A stretch of 17,614 nt of DNA from Tyzzerella sp. UBA1042 (GCA_002316675.1 DCDZ01000002.1:1-17614), one strand, 5' to 3'; numbered from the stretch's first letter, positions 1 to 5,966 are shown. Program-made: numbers and translations. Notes: generated by a model not told the origin, from the sequence alone.

Positions 1-45
1 TTGCCAAGGTGGAGGTAGCGAGTTCGAGCCTCGTCAGCCGCTCCA
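1..45 (+). tRNA. tRNA-Gly(GCC), 3' part only
   Basis: The window opens inside the anticodon loop (TTGCCAA, with anticodon GCC at 3-5). The 3' half of the anticodon stem, the variable region and the T arm follow (GCGAG stem, TTCGAGC loop, CTCGT), then the acceptor 3' strand CAGCCGC, discriminator T and an encoded CCA at 43-45. U73 and the GCC anticodon fit bacterial tRNA-Gly. The 5' half lies outside the window. Only 5 bases separate it from the following tRNA-Cys, so the two are probably cotranscribed. Confidence 0.9.
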
Positions 46-50
46 TGTTC

Positions 51-121
51 GGCGCCATAGCCAAGTGGTAAGGCAAAGGTCTGCAACACCTCTACCCCCG
101 GTTCAAATCCGGGTGGCGCCT
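51..121 (+). tRNA. tRNA-Cys(GCA), copy 1
   Basis: A full cloverleaf can be folded. The acceptor is GGCGCCA with TGGCGCC, all Watson-Crick. The D arm is GCC/GGC, the anticodon loop CTGCAAC carries GCA, and the T arm is CCCGG-TTCAAAT-CCGGG. The discriminator is T73, as expected for tRNA-Cys. CCA is not encoded, unlike in the tRNA-Gly just upstream, so a CCA-adding enzyme is needed. The base of the anticodon stem has an A-C mismatch (27-43). A second copy lies at 1313-1383 and differs at only two positions. Confidence 0.95.
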
Positions 122-131
122 TGCAAGGGAC

Positions 132-175
132 ACGTCTTGAATTAGCATTAGCTGATTTGGGGCGTTTTTATTTTT
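132..175 (+). terminator. Intrinsic terminator of the tRNA-Gly/tRNA-Cys unit
   Basis: A 15-bp stem pairs 132-146 with 151-165 around an ATTA loop. It contains several G-U pairs and no mismatch. A T-rich tail (165-175) follows directly. It sits 11 bases after the tRNA-Cys. Confidence 0.85.
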
Positions 176-236
176 CACAAAAATGGTTTACTTCATAATA
201 AAATATTATATTTTTACAACAAAATGGTAAATACTC

Positions 237-265
237 TTGAAATATCTTACAAAACATACTATTTT
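237..265 (+). promoter_or_regulatory. Possible promoter of the decayed secreted-protein gene
   Basis: TTGAAA (237-242) and TATTTT (260-265) are separated by 17 bases in a very AT-rich stretch, 75 bases before the GTG at 341. AT richness makes chance matches likely. The rest of 176-340 shows nothing else I can identify. Confidence 0.35.
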
Positions 266-340
266 ATGACATAAAGCAATGAAAAATCTTTACACAAATA
301 GAAACTGAAATTTTCAAATATAAGAGGGTGAGGGAGAAGC

Positions 341-981
341 GTGAAAGGAGAAAAGAGGATATGTTTGGCGGTTTTTACTTTGCTTATCAGCAATGCTGTG
401 CCTGCATCTGCAAATAATGTGGAGATAAAAAAGGAAATCAGGCAGTTTTCGTTTCCCAAGAAGAGCAGGATCAGCTGGCGGAGATGAGGCAGAATGCTAA
501 AAATATGGTGAAAGAAATTTATCTGAATGGCGTAAATGCCTATTCTTTCATGAAATATCCCGCTGTGAAATCGGAAACCGGCGTACTCATTTATATCAGA
601 GATTTTTGCACCCTAACTTCCGGCACTTTAACGTGGAATAAAACAAAGAAAATGGCGACCATTGAAAACCACAACAGTTCGATTTTTTTTTATGAGGGAA
701 ACAGAAGTTGTAATGAGACAAAACTGCCAGACATACAGAAAGACTATGAAAAATCCCCCGGTCATTCGGGAGGAAAGAATGTTTCTTCCTATTAATTTTT
801 TAGGCGAGCTCATGGGGATGGATGTAGCTTGGGAAGAAGAAAACATAGATGAAATTGTGGAATATATCAAAAAAAATATGACACGGAGCCATATTATGCG
901 GTTGTTACAAATATTTACAGCCGGGAATATAACTTAGGCTATGAAGAATATTTTGAATACAGACCCAGCGAGCACAAATAA
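341..981 (+). pseudogene. Decayed secreted protein with copper amine oxidase N-terminal-like domain
   Basis: Reading begins at GTG 341, preceded by AGGGAG (331-336). A signal peptide follows: MKGEKR, a hydrophobic stretch, then a PASA cleavage-like end. That frame stops at 485-487. The protein continues in another frame from about 430 (VFVSQEEQDQLAEM, then a GTLTWNKTKKMATIENHN strand-rich part). It shifts again near 683-691 to give PPVIREERMFLPINFLGEL and MGMDVAWEE, and shifts a third time near 869-876 to end YEEYFEYRPSEHK at TAA 979-981. The phrase 'PPVI-x-R-x-F-LPI-x-FL-x-E-x-LG-x-V-x-W' is typical of the Cu_amine_oxidN1 stalk-type domain of clostridial surface proteins. The domain does not imply copper or oxidase activity. 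The shifts fall at A6, T9 and A8 runs, so assembly error is an alternative to true decay. Confidence 0.7.
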
Positions 982-1002
982 TTTGATTCAAAGTTTGAAT
1001 GA

Positions 1003-1034
1003 AAGAGACGACTGTTAGCAGCAAGCGTCTTTTT
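1003..1034 (+). terminator. Intrinsic terminator after the pseudogene
   Basis: AGACG (1006-1010) pairs with CGTCT (1026-1030), and an inner CTG/CAG closes a TTAG loop. A short T run (1031-1034) follows. A's at 1003-1004 extend the stem through the T tract. It lies 22 bases after the pseudogene stop. Confidence 0.7.
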
Positions 1035-1274
1035 GGTTTCATAAGGGATACACCGTGCCCATGGCATTTCTTTGCGAAATAGAATTGCATAGGAACCAAA
1101 AGGGCACAGAAATCCTTCTATGGGATGGTGGGGGAGCAGGGATGACTTTTATCTATGTTTCATAGTTTATGAATTTTTCCAGAAATACGGAATATACTTT
1201 CAATATCCCGTAAAAGAGAGCCGTGGATTTTTCGCAGAAAAGTCTTTATTTGGGGAATCAGCGGGGAAAAGGGC
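1035..1274. other. Gap between pseudogene terminator and second tRNA-Cys promoter
   Basis: No convincing gene is visible. A 52-codon plus-strand ORF (1120-1278, starting MGWWGSRDDFY) is open but has no good ribosome binding site, resembles nothing I recognise, and ends inside the -35 element of the tRNA promoter. It may be a remnant. Confidence 0.4.
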
Positions 1275-1303
1275 TTGACGTTTCCATGGGATACGACTAT
1301 AAT
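1275..1303 (+). promoter_or_regulatory. Strong sigma-A-type promoter of tRNA-Cys copy 2
   Basis: TTGACG (1275-1280), a 17-base spacer and a perfect TATAAT (1298-1303). The -10 ends 9 bases before the tRNA 5' end, so transcription would start almost at the mature end. Confidence 0.9.
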
Positions 1304-1312
1304 AATTTATAT

Positions 1313-1383
1313 GGCGCCATAGCCAAGTGGTAAGGCAAAGGTCTGCAACACCTCTATCCCCGGTTCAAATCCGGGTGGTGCCT
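1313..1383 (+). tRNA. tRNA-Cys(GCA), copy 2
   Basis: It has the same 71-base cloverleaf and GCA anticodon as copy 1, with T73 and no encoded CCA. It differs at two bases: one C to T in the variable region and one C to T in the acceptor 3' strand, which turns G4-C69 into a G-U pair. It has its own consensus promoter and terminator, so it looks like an independently expressed duplicate and not a leftover. Confidence 0.94.
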
Positions 1384-1393
1384 TAAGCGGAAG

Positions 1394-1427
1394 GGCAAGT
1401 TTTCTTGGGAGAGCTTGTCATTTTTTT
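1394..1427 (+). terminator. Intrinsic terminator of tRNA-Cys copy 2
   Basis: GGCAAG (1394-1399) pairs with CTTGTC (1414-1419), with one G-U pair. The stem is followed by A and seven T's (1421-1427), 11 bases after the tRNA end. Confidence 0.75.
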
Positions 1428-1461
1428 GTTTTAAAAATAATGTAACTCTACGGAGCATGGA

Positions 1462-1490
1462 TTGGATTTTATGGAGAATTCATCTATAAT
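1462..1490 (+). promoter_or_regulatory. Promoter of the XRE/superoxide-reductase-like gene, giving a very short leader
   Basis: TTGGAT (1462-1467), 17 bases, then a perfect TATAAT (1485-1490). The expected transcription start is about 1497. That lies just after the ATG at 1496 and before the GGAGG at 1498-1502. The promoter therefore supports the GTG start at 1511 and a leader of only about 14 bases. Confidence 0.65.
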
Positions 1491-1510
1491 CATATATGGA
1501 GGTGGCGGTG

Positions 1511-2095
1511 GTGGATTGCAACAAGGTAGGAAAGCTGATATTTGACTTACGGAAAGAAAAGAATATGACGCAAAAACAGCTTGCAGATAGGATGAAGATC
1601 AGTGATAAGACAATTTCAAAATGGGAGCGGGGCTTTGGCTGTCCGGATGTTTCCCTTTTGCACGAATTATCGGAAGCATTGGATGTGAATATTGAAAAAA
1701 TATTGATTGGCGATTTAGAGCCAAACAATACGGACGGGGGAAATATGAAAAAGATAAAATTTTATATGTGTTCCCATTGCGGAAATGTGATTACCGGCAC
1801 AGGAGAGGCGGAGGTTTCCTGCTGCGGGAGAAAGCTGGCGCCCTTGGTGCCCAAGCCAACGGATGATGCACACAAGCTGAAGGCGGAAAATATAGAAAAC
1901 GACTTTTATATTACCTTTCAGCACGAAATGAAAAAAGAGCATTATATATCCTTTGCGGCCTATGTGACGTATGATAAGGTTCTTTTGATGAAGCTCTATC
2001 CCGAGCAGGATGGAGCCTTGCGTATTCCAAGGCTGCATGGGGGCAAGCTATACTTCGGGTGCAGCAGGGACGGTTTATGGGTGGAGAAGATATAA
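1511..2095 (+). CDS. XRE-family regulator fused to a desulfoferrodoxin/superoxide-reductase-like domain
   Basis: Residues 5-65 are a clear HTH_3 DNA-binding domain (QKQLADRMKISDKTISKWER, then GCPDVSLLHELSEALDV). From residue 79 a desulforedoxin-like rubredoxin knot follows: Cys87, Cys90, Cys104 and Cys105 (C-S-H-C and V-S-C-C-G), the ligand set of iron centre I. Residues 117-194 resemble the neelaredoxin/superoxide reductase domain: His121, QHEMKKEHY with His138 and His144, and a terminal YFGCSRDGLW with Cys184. The family motif at the end is C-N-x-H-G-L-W. Here the His ligand is Asp187. I infer a redox- or oxygen-responsive repressor, or a weakened reductase. The GTG at 1511 is chosen because GGAGG at 1498-1502 precedes it by 8 bases. 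The upstream in-frame ATG at 1496 has no binding site and lies before the likely transcription start. An in-frame ATG at 1745 after a G-rich run could start the metal domains alone. The gene is monocistronic, with a terminator at 2159. Confidence 0.85.
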   Translation: MDCNKVGKLIFDLRKEKNMTQKQLADRMKISDKTISKWERGFGCPDVSLLHELSEALDVNIEKILIGDLEPNNTDGGNMKKIKFYMCSHCGNVITGTGEAEVSCCGRKLAPLVPKPTDDAHKLKAENIENDFYITFQHEMKKEHYISFAAYVTYDKVLLMKLYPEQDGALRIPRLHGGKLYFGCSRDGLWVEKI

Positions 2096-2158
2096 GCCTT
2101 CGGCAGATGATCTATCAAAATAAAATCGTGGCCGATAGAAAGAGGTAAATGAAGCAAA

Positions 2159-2187
2159 ATGCCTTGGAAAATTCCAAGGCATTTTTT
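2159..2187 (+). terminator. Intrinsic terminator of the XRE/SOR-like gene
   Basis: A perfect stem pairs ATGCCTTGGA with TCCAAGGCAT around a 4-base loop. The last T-rich bases (2182-2187) form the tail. Confidence 0.93.
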
Positions 2188-2245
2188 GCACGTAAAAACC
2201 GTTGACTGCTTCGGACTAGCCAAGGCTTGCGGCGGCCTTTCAGAT

Positions 2246-2273
2246 TAATATTTAGATTTCTATCTAAATATTA
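2246..2273 (+). promoter_or_regulatory. Operator 1 (28-bp palindrome) upstream of the sdpRI-like promoter
   Basis: TAATATTTAGAT and ATCTAAATATTA form a perfect 12-4-12 inverted repeat. It ends on the base just before the -35 element. It matches operator 2 (2301-2328) in all core positions ATATTTAGAT/TCTAAATAT. The two centres are 55 bp apart. It is the likely binding site of the ArsR-type regulator encoded downstream. Confidence 0.85.
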
Positions 2274-2302
2274 TTGATGTGAGTGCCGATCTGTGTTATC
2301 TT
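2274..2302 (+). promoter_or_regulatory. Promoter of the sdpR-sdpI-like operon
   Basis: TTGATG (2274-2279), 17 bases, TATCTT (2297-2302). It lies exactly between the two palindromes: operator 1 touches the -35, and operator 2 overlaps the end of the -10 and the start site. This geometry fits autorepression. Confidence 0.75.
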
Positions 2303-2328
2303 ATATTTAGATGAATGTCTAAATATAA
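2301..2328 (+). promoter_or_regulatory. Operator 2 (28-bp palindrome) over the transcription start
   Basis: TTATATTTAGAT and GTCTAAATATAA form a 12-4-12 inverted repeat with one mismatch next to the centre. It overlaps the expected start site (about 2309) and ends 2 bases before the GGGGTG ribosome binding site. Confidence 0.85.
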
Positions 2329-2340
2329 TGGGGTGAAGCA

Positions 2341-2616
2341 TTGGGAATTCAGGAAACTTTAAAAGCAATCAGCGATCCTACCCGAAGGGAAATTCTGGTA
2401 CTATTGAAATCTGGAAAAAAGGCGGCGGGGGAAATCGTGGAGCATTTTAATGCCACCGGGGCAACCATTTCCCATCATCTATCCGTATTAAAAAATGCAG
2501 GGTTGATTATAGATGAGAAAAAAGGGAAGTATATTTATTATGAACTAAATATGACTGTCTTTGAAGAAATTCTAAGTTGGATTACAACCTTTACAGGAGG
2601 GGATAAAAATGAGTAA
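2341..2616 (+). CDS. sdpR: ArsR-family autorepressor, SdpR type
   Basis: This 91-residue winged-helix protein has the ArsR/SmtB fold throughout: SDPTRREILVLLKSGKKAAG at the first helices, then ATISHHLSVLKNAGLI as the recognition helix, and the wing KKGKYIYYELN. No metal-binding Cys cluster is present, which fits the SdpR branch and not a metal sensor. The start is TTG at 2341, preceded by GGGGTG (2330-2335). No in-frame ATG lies nearby. The last 8 bases overlap the SdpI-like gene. In Bacillus subtilis, SdpR represses its own operon and is sequestered at the membrane by SdpI when SdpI meets the SdpC toxin. Two matching palindromes around the promoter support the same autorepression here. Assignment to SdpR rests on the gene pair as well as the domain. 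Confidence 0.88.
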   Translation: MGIQETLKAISDPTRREILVLLKSGKKAAGEIVEHFNATGATISHHLSVLKNAGLIIDEKKGKYIYYELNMTVFEEILSWITTFTGGDKNE

Positions 2617-3259
2617 AAAAAGATTTGGTATTTATATTTTTGCGGCATTGCCGCTCATTATGGTAAGCATGGTTTATCAAAAATTACCCCCGTTGGTGCC
2701 CATACAATGGCAGGCGGGAGAAGGTATTCGTTACAGTGAGAAATGGCAGTTATTTATCGTTGCGGTGCTATGTCTGGGTATGGGGATTTTGATGCCTTTG
2801 ATGGCAAAAATTGACCCGCGACGAAAAAATTATGAAAAATTTTTTGGTGTGTATGAAAACATTATTTTAGCCGTTGAAATTTTTATGACGGCAATGGTGG
2901 CAATTCTGCTCTCCGAAAGCATGAATCCCAGCAAAATCCCTGTGCCCCGGATTGTGAGCTGTGGTGTAGGGCTATTCTTTGTTTTTCTGGGGAATGTGAT
3001 GCCAAAGGTAAAATCCAACTTTTTTACCGGTATCAAAACACCATGGGCATTGTGCAGTGAATCGGTTTGGAATAAAACCCAGAGGCTAGGGGGAAAGCTC
3101 TTTTTTTTCGGCGGAGTGTTTATGGCAGTGAGCGCAATCTTTATGCCTCTCACGGTGATGCCCTATGCCATTGGCACGGTTCTTTTTGTAGTCATTCTTT
3201 TGCCTACCATTTTGTCTTGTTTTTGGTATCAGGAAGAGGGGAAAACAAGGGAGAAGTAA
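2609..3259 (+). CDS. sdpI: SdpI-family membrane immunity/signalling protein
   Basis: The 216-residue integral membrane protein has about six hydrophobic segments (near 6-23, 46-66, 84-101, 112-129, 161-180 and 183-206). The N-terminal part with LPPLVPIQW is DUF1648-like. The SdpI signature follows at residues 129-170: GNVMPKVKSNFFTGIKTPWA, then SESVWNKTQRLGGKLF, equivalent to the family's 'N-x-F-x-GI-x-TPW ... VW-x-KT-x-x-x-GK'. ATG 2609 follows AGGAGGGG and overlaps the SdpR-like gene by 8 bases, so translation is probably coupled. In B. subtilis SdpI gives immunity to the SdpC toxin and binds SdpR. No toxin gene or toxin-maturation gene is seen in this window, so the present ligand is unknown. 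Confidence 0.87.
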   Translation: MSKKRFGIYIFAALPLIMVSMVYQKLPPLVPIQWQAGEGIRYSEKWQLFIVAVLCLGMGILMPLMAKIDPRRKNYEKFFGVYENIILAVEIFMTAMVAILLSESMNPSKIPVPRIVSCGVGLFFVFLGNVMPKVKSNFFTGIKTPWALCSESVWNKTQRLGGKLFFFGGVFMAVSAIFMPLTVMPYAIGTVLFVVILLPTILSCFWYQEEGKTREK

Positions 3260-3564
3260 AGAAAATTTTTACGGAAGCCTATCTTGTGAAAATTAGGGAG
3301 TATGCGAACAAAAAATATTGACGATAAAGGGTTTTACGGCTATACTAAATTCATCCATAGCCGGCTGCCGTTTGTCGTCATTTTTTATGCGGGAAGGAAA
3401 AATGGCGTTGACAAGGAGGAGTCCTTATTCTGCTGTGGGCGAAACGGAAAAAGAAAAATACAAATCCTTGGGGTTACAAGGCTCCGGGAGAATATTTTTA
3501 GTATAAATTGGAGATGAAAATTGTTTTACGGTGCGCCGGTTTCTCATTAGGGGGTTAAAATTTC
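3260..3564. other. Gap between the sdpI-like gene and the pyrophosphatase operon
   Basis: The first half holds the large terminator-like hairpin at 3319-3386. After it, a 34-codon ORF (3402-3506, MALTRRSPYSAV...) with an upstream GGGAAGGA is open but unrecognised. Two short palindromes are visible: AAGGA/TCCTT near 3414-3427 and CCTTG/CAAGG near 3466-3481. I see no riboswitch I can name and no confident promoter for the next gene. Confidence 0.4.
3319..3386 (+). terminator. Two-part intrinsic terminator of the sdpRI-like operon
   Basis: The outer 10-bp stem pairs TGACGATAAA (3319-3328) with TTTGTCGTCA (3371-3380). The inner 7-bp stem pairs CGGCTAT (3337-3343) with ATAGCCG (3357-3363) beyond an internal loop. 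Six T's follow (3381-3386). It is unusually large for a terminator but ends in a standard T tract. Confidence 0.75.
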
Positions 3565-5208
3565 ATGCAAAAAGAAAAAACTGTTTATGTGATTGGGCAT
3601 AAAAATCCTGATACGGATTCTATTTGTTCCGCCATTGCGTATGCTGAACTGAAAAATACTTTGGGAGAAGGAAACTTTGCGCCCAAAAGAGCAGGAGAAA
3701 TTAATAATGAAACAAAATTTGTTTTAGAGTGCTTTGGGGTGGAAGAGCCCGGCTTTCTTGGACACGTGGGCACACAGGTGCAGGATGTTACCATTAAATC
3801 AACGCCGCCCATCAGCAGGGGGTTTTCCCTAAAAAAGGCTTGGAATACCATGCGTGATTTGGGGGATGCCACTATGCCCGTGGTGCAGGAGGGGAAGCTT
3901 GAGGGAATTATTTCTGTAAAGGATATTGCCACGGCCAACATGGATGTATATGAAACCCATATTCTTGCCATGTCTCACACCAGCTACACCAATATTTTGG
4001 ATACCATTGACGGCATCATGGTTGTTGGGGATGCGTCGGATATTGTGACAAAAGGGAAAATTTTAATCGGTGCAGCCAACCCTGACCTTTTGGAATCCTA
4101 CATTGATGCGGGAGATATTGTTATTACTGGTAATCGTTTTGAAAACCAGCTCTGCTGTATTGAAATGAAAGCCGGTTGCATTGTGGTTTGTATGGGAGCG
4201 CCCATCTCTAAAACCATTCAAAAGCTGGCAGAAGAAAATAACTGCAAGGTGATCAGCACACCCCATGATACCTATATGGCGGCAAGGTTGATCAACCAAA
4301 GTACGCCGGTGGGCTATTTTATGCGCAAGGAAGGGCTGGTTTCCTTCCATAAGGACGACTTTATCTCCGATATAAAATCTGTATTGGCGAAGATTCGCCA
4401 TAGGGATTTCCCTGTTTTGGATCGGGATGGAAATTATTGCGGTATGCTCTCCAGACGGTCGTTGTTGGATATGGAAAAGAAAAAACTTATTTTGGTAGAC
4501 CACAATGAGAAGACCCAAGCCGTAGAGGGCATTGATGAGGCGGAAATTATTGAGATTATTGATCACCATCGTCTAGGTAACTTGGAAACAGCCATGCCCG
4601 TTTATTTCCGCAATCAGCCGGTGGGCTGTACAGCCACCATCATTTATGGTATGTATCTGGAAAACGGCGTCACTGTGCCTAAGGCCATTGCAGGCTTATT
4701 ATGTTCTGCCATAGTATCCGATACTTTAATGTTCCGCTCTCCTACTTGTACGGAGAAGGACAGGGCCGCTGCGGAAGCACTGGCGAAAATTGCGGACATT
4801 GAGATACAGGACTATGCGGAAAAAATGTTCCGTGCAGGCAGCTTCTTGGGTGATAAGGCACCTCAGGAAATTTTTTATCAGGATTTTAAAAAGTTTAGCA
4901 GCAACGGCTTGACCTTCGGCATTGGACAGATTTCTTCCCTAGATCAGGAGGAATTAAGCCTGCTTCGTCCCAAAATAACCGAATATATGGAGTCCATTCA
5001 AGGGGATTGGGATATTTTGTTCTTCTTATTAACCAATATTTTAACGGAGTCTTCCGAGTTGGTTTTTGTGGGGGAAAAGGCAAAGGAGATTGTGGATGCG
5101 GCTTTTTGTGGCAGGACGGAGAATACTTGGATTTCACTGCCGGGGGTGATATCCAGGAAGAAACAATTTGTGCCAAAAATTTTAAATGGAATGCAACAGG
5201 TGCTTTGA
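3565..5208 (+). CDS. ppaC: Mn-dependent family II inorganic pyrophosphatase with regulatory CBS-DRTGG insert
   Basis: It hydrolyses pyrophosphate to phosphate in the cytoplasm, driving biosynthetic reactions. The DHH catalytic domain shows GHKNPDTDS (11-19), VDHNE (311-315), IIDHH (331-335) and VSDT (384-387). The DHHA2 domain ends with SRKKQ (530-534), the pyrophosphate-binding motif. Residues about 75-130 and 255-305 are CBS halves, with a DRTGG domain (about 135-245) between them. This architecture gives the 547-residue length, against about 310 for simple family II enzymes. In characterised CBS-pyrophosphatases the insert binds adenine nucleotides (AMP/ADP inhibit, diadenosine polyphosphates activate). 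I infer the same here. ATG 3565 follows an AGGGGG site (3549-3554). The stop overlaps the truA ATG by one base, so this is the first gene of a three-gene operon. Confidence 0.95.
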   Translation: MQKEKTVYVIGHKNPDTDSICSAIAYAELKNTLGEGNFAPKRAGEINNETKFVLECFGVEEPGFLGHVGTQVQDVTIKSTPPISRGFSLKKAWNTMRDLGDATMPVVQEGKLEGIISVKDIATANMDVYETHILAMSHTSYTNILDTIDGIMVVGDASDIVTKGKILIGAANPDLLESYIDAGDIVITGNRFENQLCCIEMKAGCIVVCMGAPISKTIQKLAEENNCKVISTPHDTYMAARLINQSTPVGYFMRKEGLVSFHKDDFISDIKSVLAKIRHRDFPVLDRDGNYCGMLSRRSLLDMEKKKLILVDHNEKTQAVEGIDEAEIIEIIDHHRLGNLETAMPVYFRNQPVGCTATIIYGMYLENGVTVPKAIAGLLCSAIVSDTLMFRSPTCTEKDRAAAEALAKIADIEIQDYAEKMFRAGSFLGDKAPQEIFYQDFKKFSSNGLTFGIGQISSLDQEELSLLRPKITEYMESIQGDWDILFFLLTNILTESSELVFVGEKAKEIVDAAFCGRTENTWISLPGVISRKKQFVPKILNGMQQVL

Positions 5209-5966
5209 TGAAAAATTATAAAATCATTCTTTCCTATGACGGCGGCAGATACAACGGCTGGCAGAAGCAGGGCAATACGGAAAATACCATACAGGAAAAA
5301 TTAGAGGGCATTGTTTCTGCTTTGGCAGGCAGCCCCGTGGAAATTTACGGCTCCGGCAGGACAGACGCAGGAACCCATGCTTATGCACAGGTTGCAAATT
5401 TTCATATGGAGTGGAATAAAACGGCGGCATCACTGATGGAGGCCATTAACGAAAGGCTTCCCGAGGACATTGCAGTGCGTTCCATGGAGGAAGTAAATCC
5501 CAGATTTCACAGCAGATTAAGCGCAAAGGGAAAAACCTATGAATATACCATCTGGAATAGCAAAAAGCCGCCTGTGTTTTGGCGGAAATATGTTTTTTGG
5601 TGCCCAAAGCCCTTGGATGTAGAAAAGATGCGACAGGCGAGCCAATTCTTCCTTGGGGGGCATGATTTCAAAAGCTTTTGCGCCAATAAGCGCATGAAAA
5701 AGTCCACAGTGCGCAAAATTTATGAGATACAGTTTACTTGTGCAGAGGAAAAAATCACCATTGCCTATCGGGGGAATGGATTTCTCTATCAAATGGTAAG
5801 AATATTGACGGGAACGCTGATTGAGGTGGGGGAGGGAAAACGAAGCCCCCAGGAAATCCCTTCTATTTTCGCCGCATTGGATCGAGAGAAAGCGGGGTTT
5901 ACCGCCCCGGCAAAGGGTCTTGCTCTAAAAGAGGTTTTTTACGGAGAGGGGCGGGAGAATGCTTAG
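5208..5966 (+). CDS. truA: tRNA pseudouridine(38-40) synthase TruA
   Basis: The enzyme converts U38, U39 and U40 of the tRNA anticodon arm to pseudouridine. The 252-residue product has the standard TruA length. The start motif is ILSYDGGRYNGWQ. The catalytic loop is GSGRTDAGTHA with nucleophile Asp53. Later conserved parts are FHSRLSAKGKTYEYTIWN, GGHDFKSFCA and GNGFLYQMVRILTGTLIEVG. The ATG at 5208 shares its A with the upstream TGA, so translation is coupled to the pyrophosphatase. A longer reading from 5007 would add 67 residues lying inside the pyrophosphatase gene and is not credible. Its last 8 bases overlap the next gene. Confidence 0.96.
   Translation: MKNYKIILSYDGGRYNGWQKQGNTENTIQEKLEGIVSALAGSPVEIYGSGRTDAGTHAYAQVANFHMEWNKTAASLMEAINERLPEDIAVRSMEEVNPRFHSRLSAKGKTYEYTIWNSKKPPVFWRKYVFWCPKPLDVEKMRQASQFFLGGHDFKSFCANKRMKKSTVRKIYEIQFTCAEEKITIAYRGNGFLYQMVRILTGTLIEVGEGKRSPQEIPSIFAALDREKAGFTAPAKGLALKEVFYGEGRENA

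Noticed and set aside
1120..1278. 52-codon ORF before the second tRNA-Cys
   Set aside because: It has no ribosome binding site, no recognisable similarity, and overlaps the -35 element of the tRNA promoter.
51..1383. The two tRNA-Cys copies as attL/attR of an integrated element
   Set aside because: No integrase, recombinase or phage gene lies between them. The repeat covers the whole tRNA, not the short 3' part usual for tRNA-directed integration. Copy 2 has its own promoter and terminator.
3302..3517. Overlapping 71- and 62-codon ORFs after the sdpI-like gene as an SdpC-like toxin
   Set aside because: Neither has a signal peptide or the hydrophobic toxin segment, and both run through the terminator hairpin at 3319-3386. 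Only the internal 34-codon ORF at 3402 has a possible binding site.
3387..3564. Manganese or other riboswitch ahead of the Mn-dependent pyrophosphatase
   Set aside because: I looked for conserved cores such as that of the yybP-ykoY class and found none. Only short palindromes are present.
4063..4569. 168-codon minus-strand ORF inside the pyrophosphatase gene
   Set aside because: It is a shadow frame of a gene with complete catalytic motifs. No binding site or known domain is seen.
5007..5966. Longer TruA starting at 5007
   Set aside because: The extra 67 residues lie in another frame of the pyrophosphatase gene. TruA homology begins at ATG 5208, which overlaps the upstream stop.
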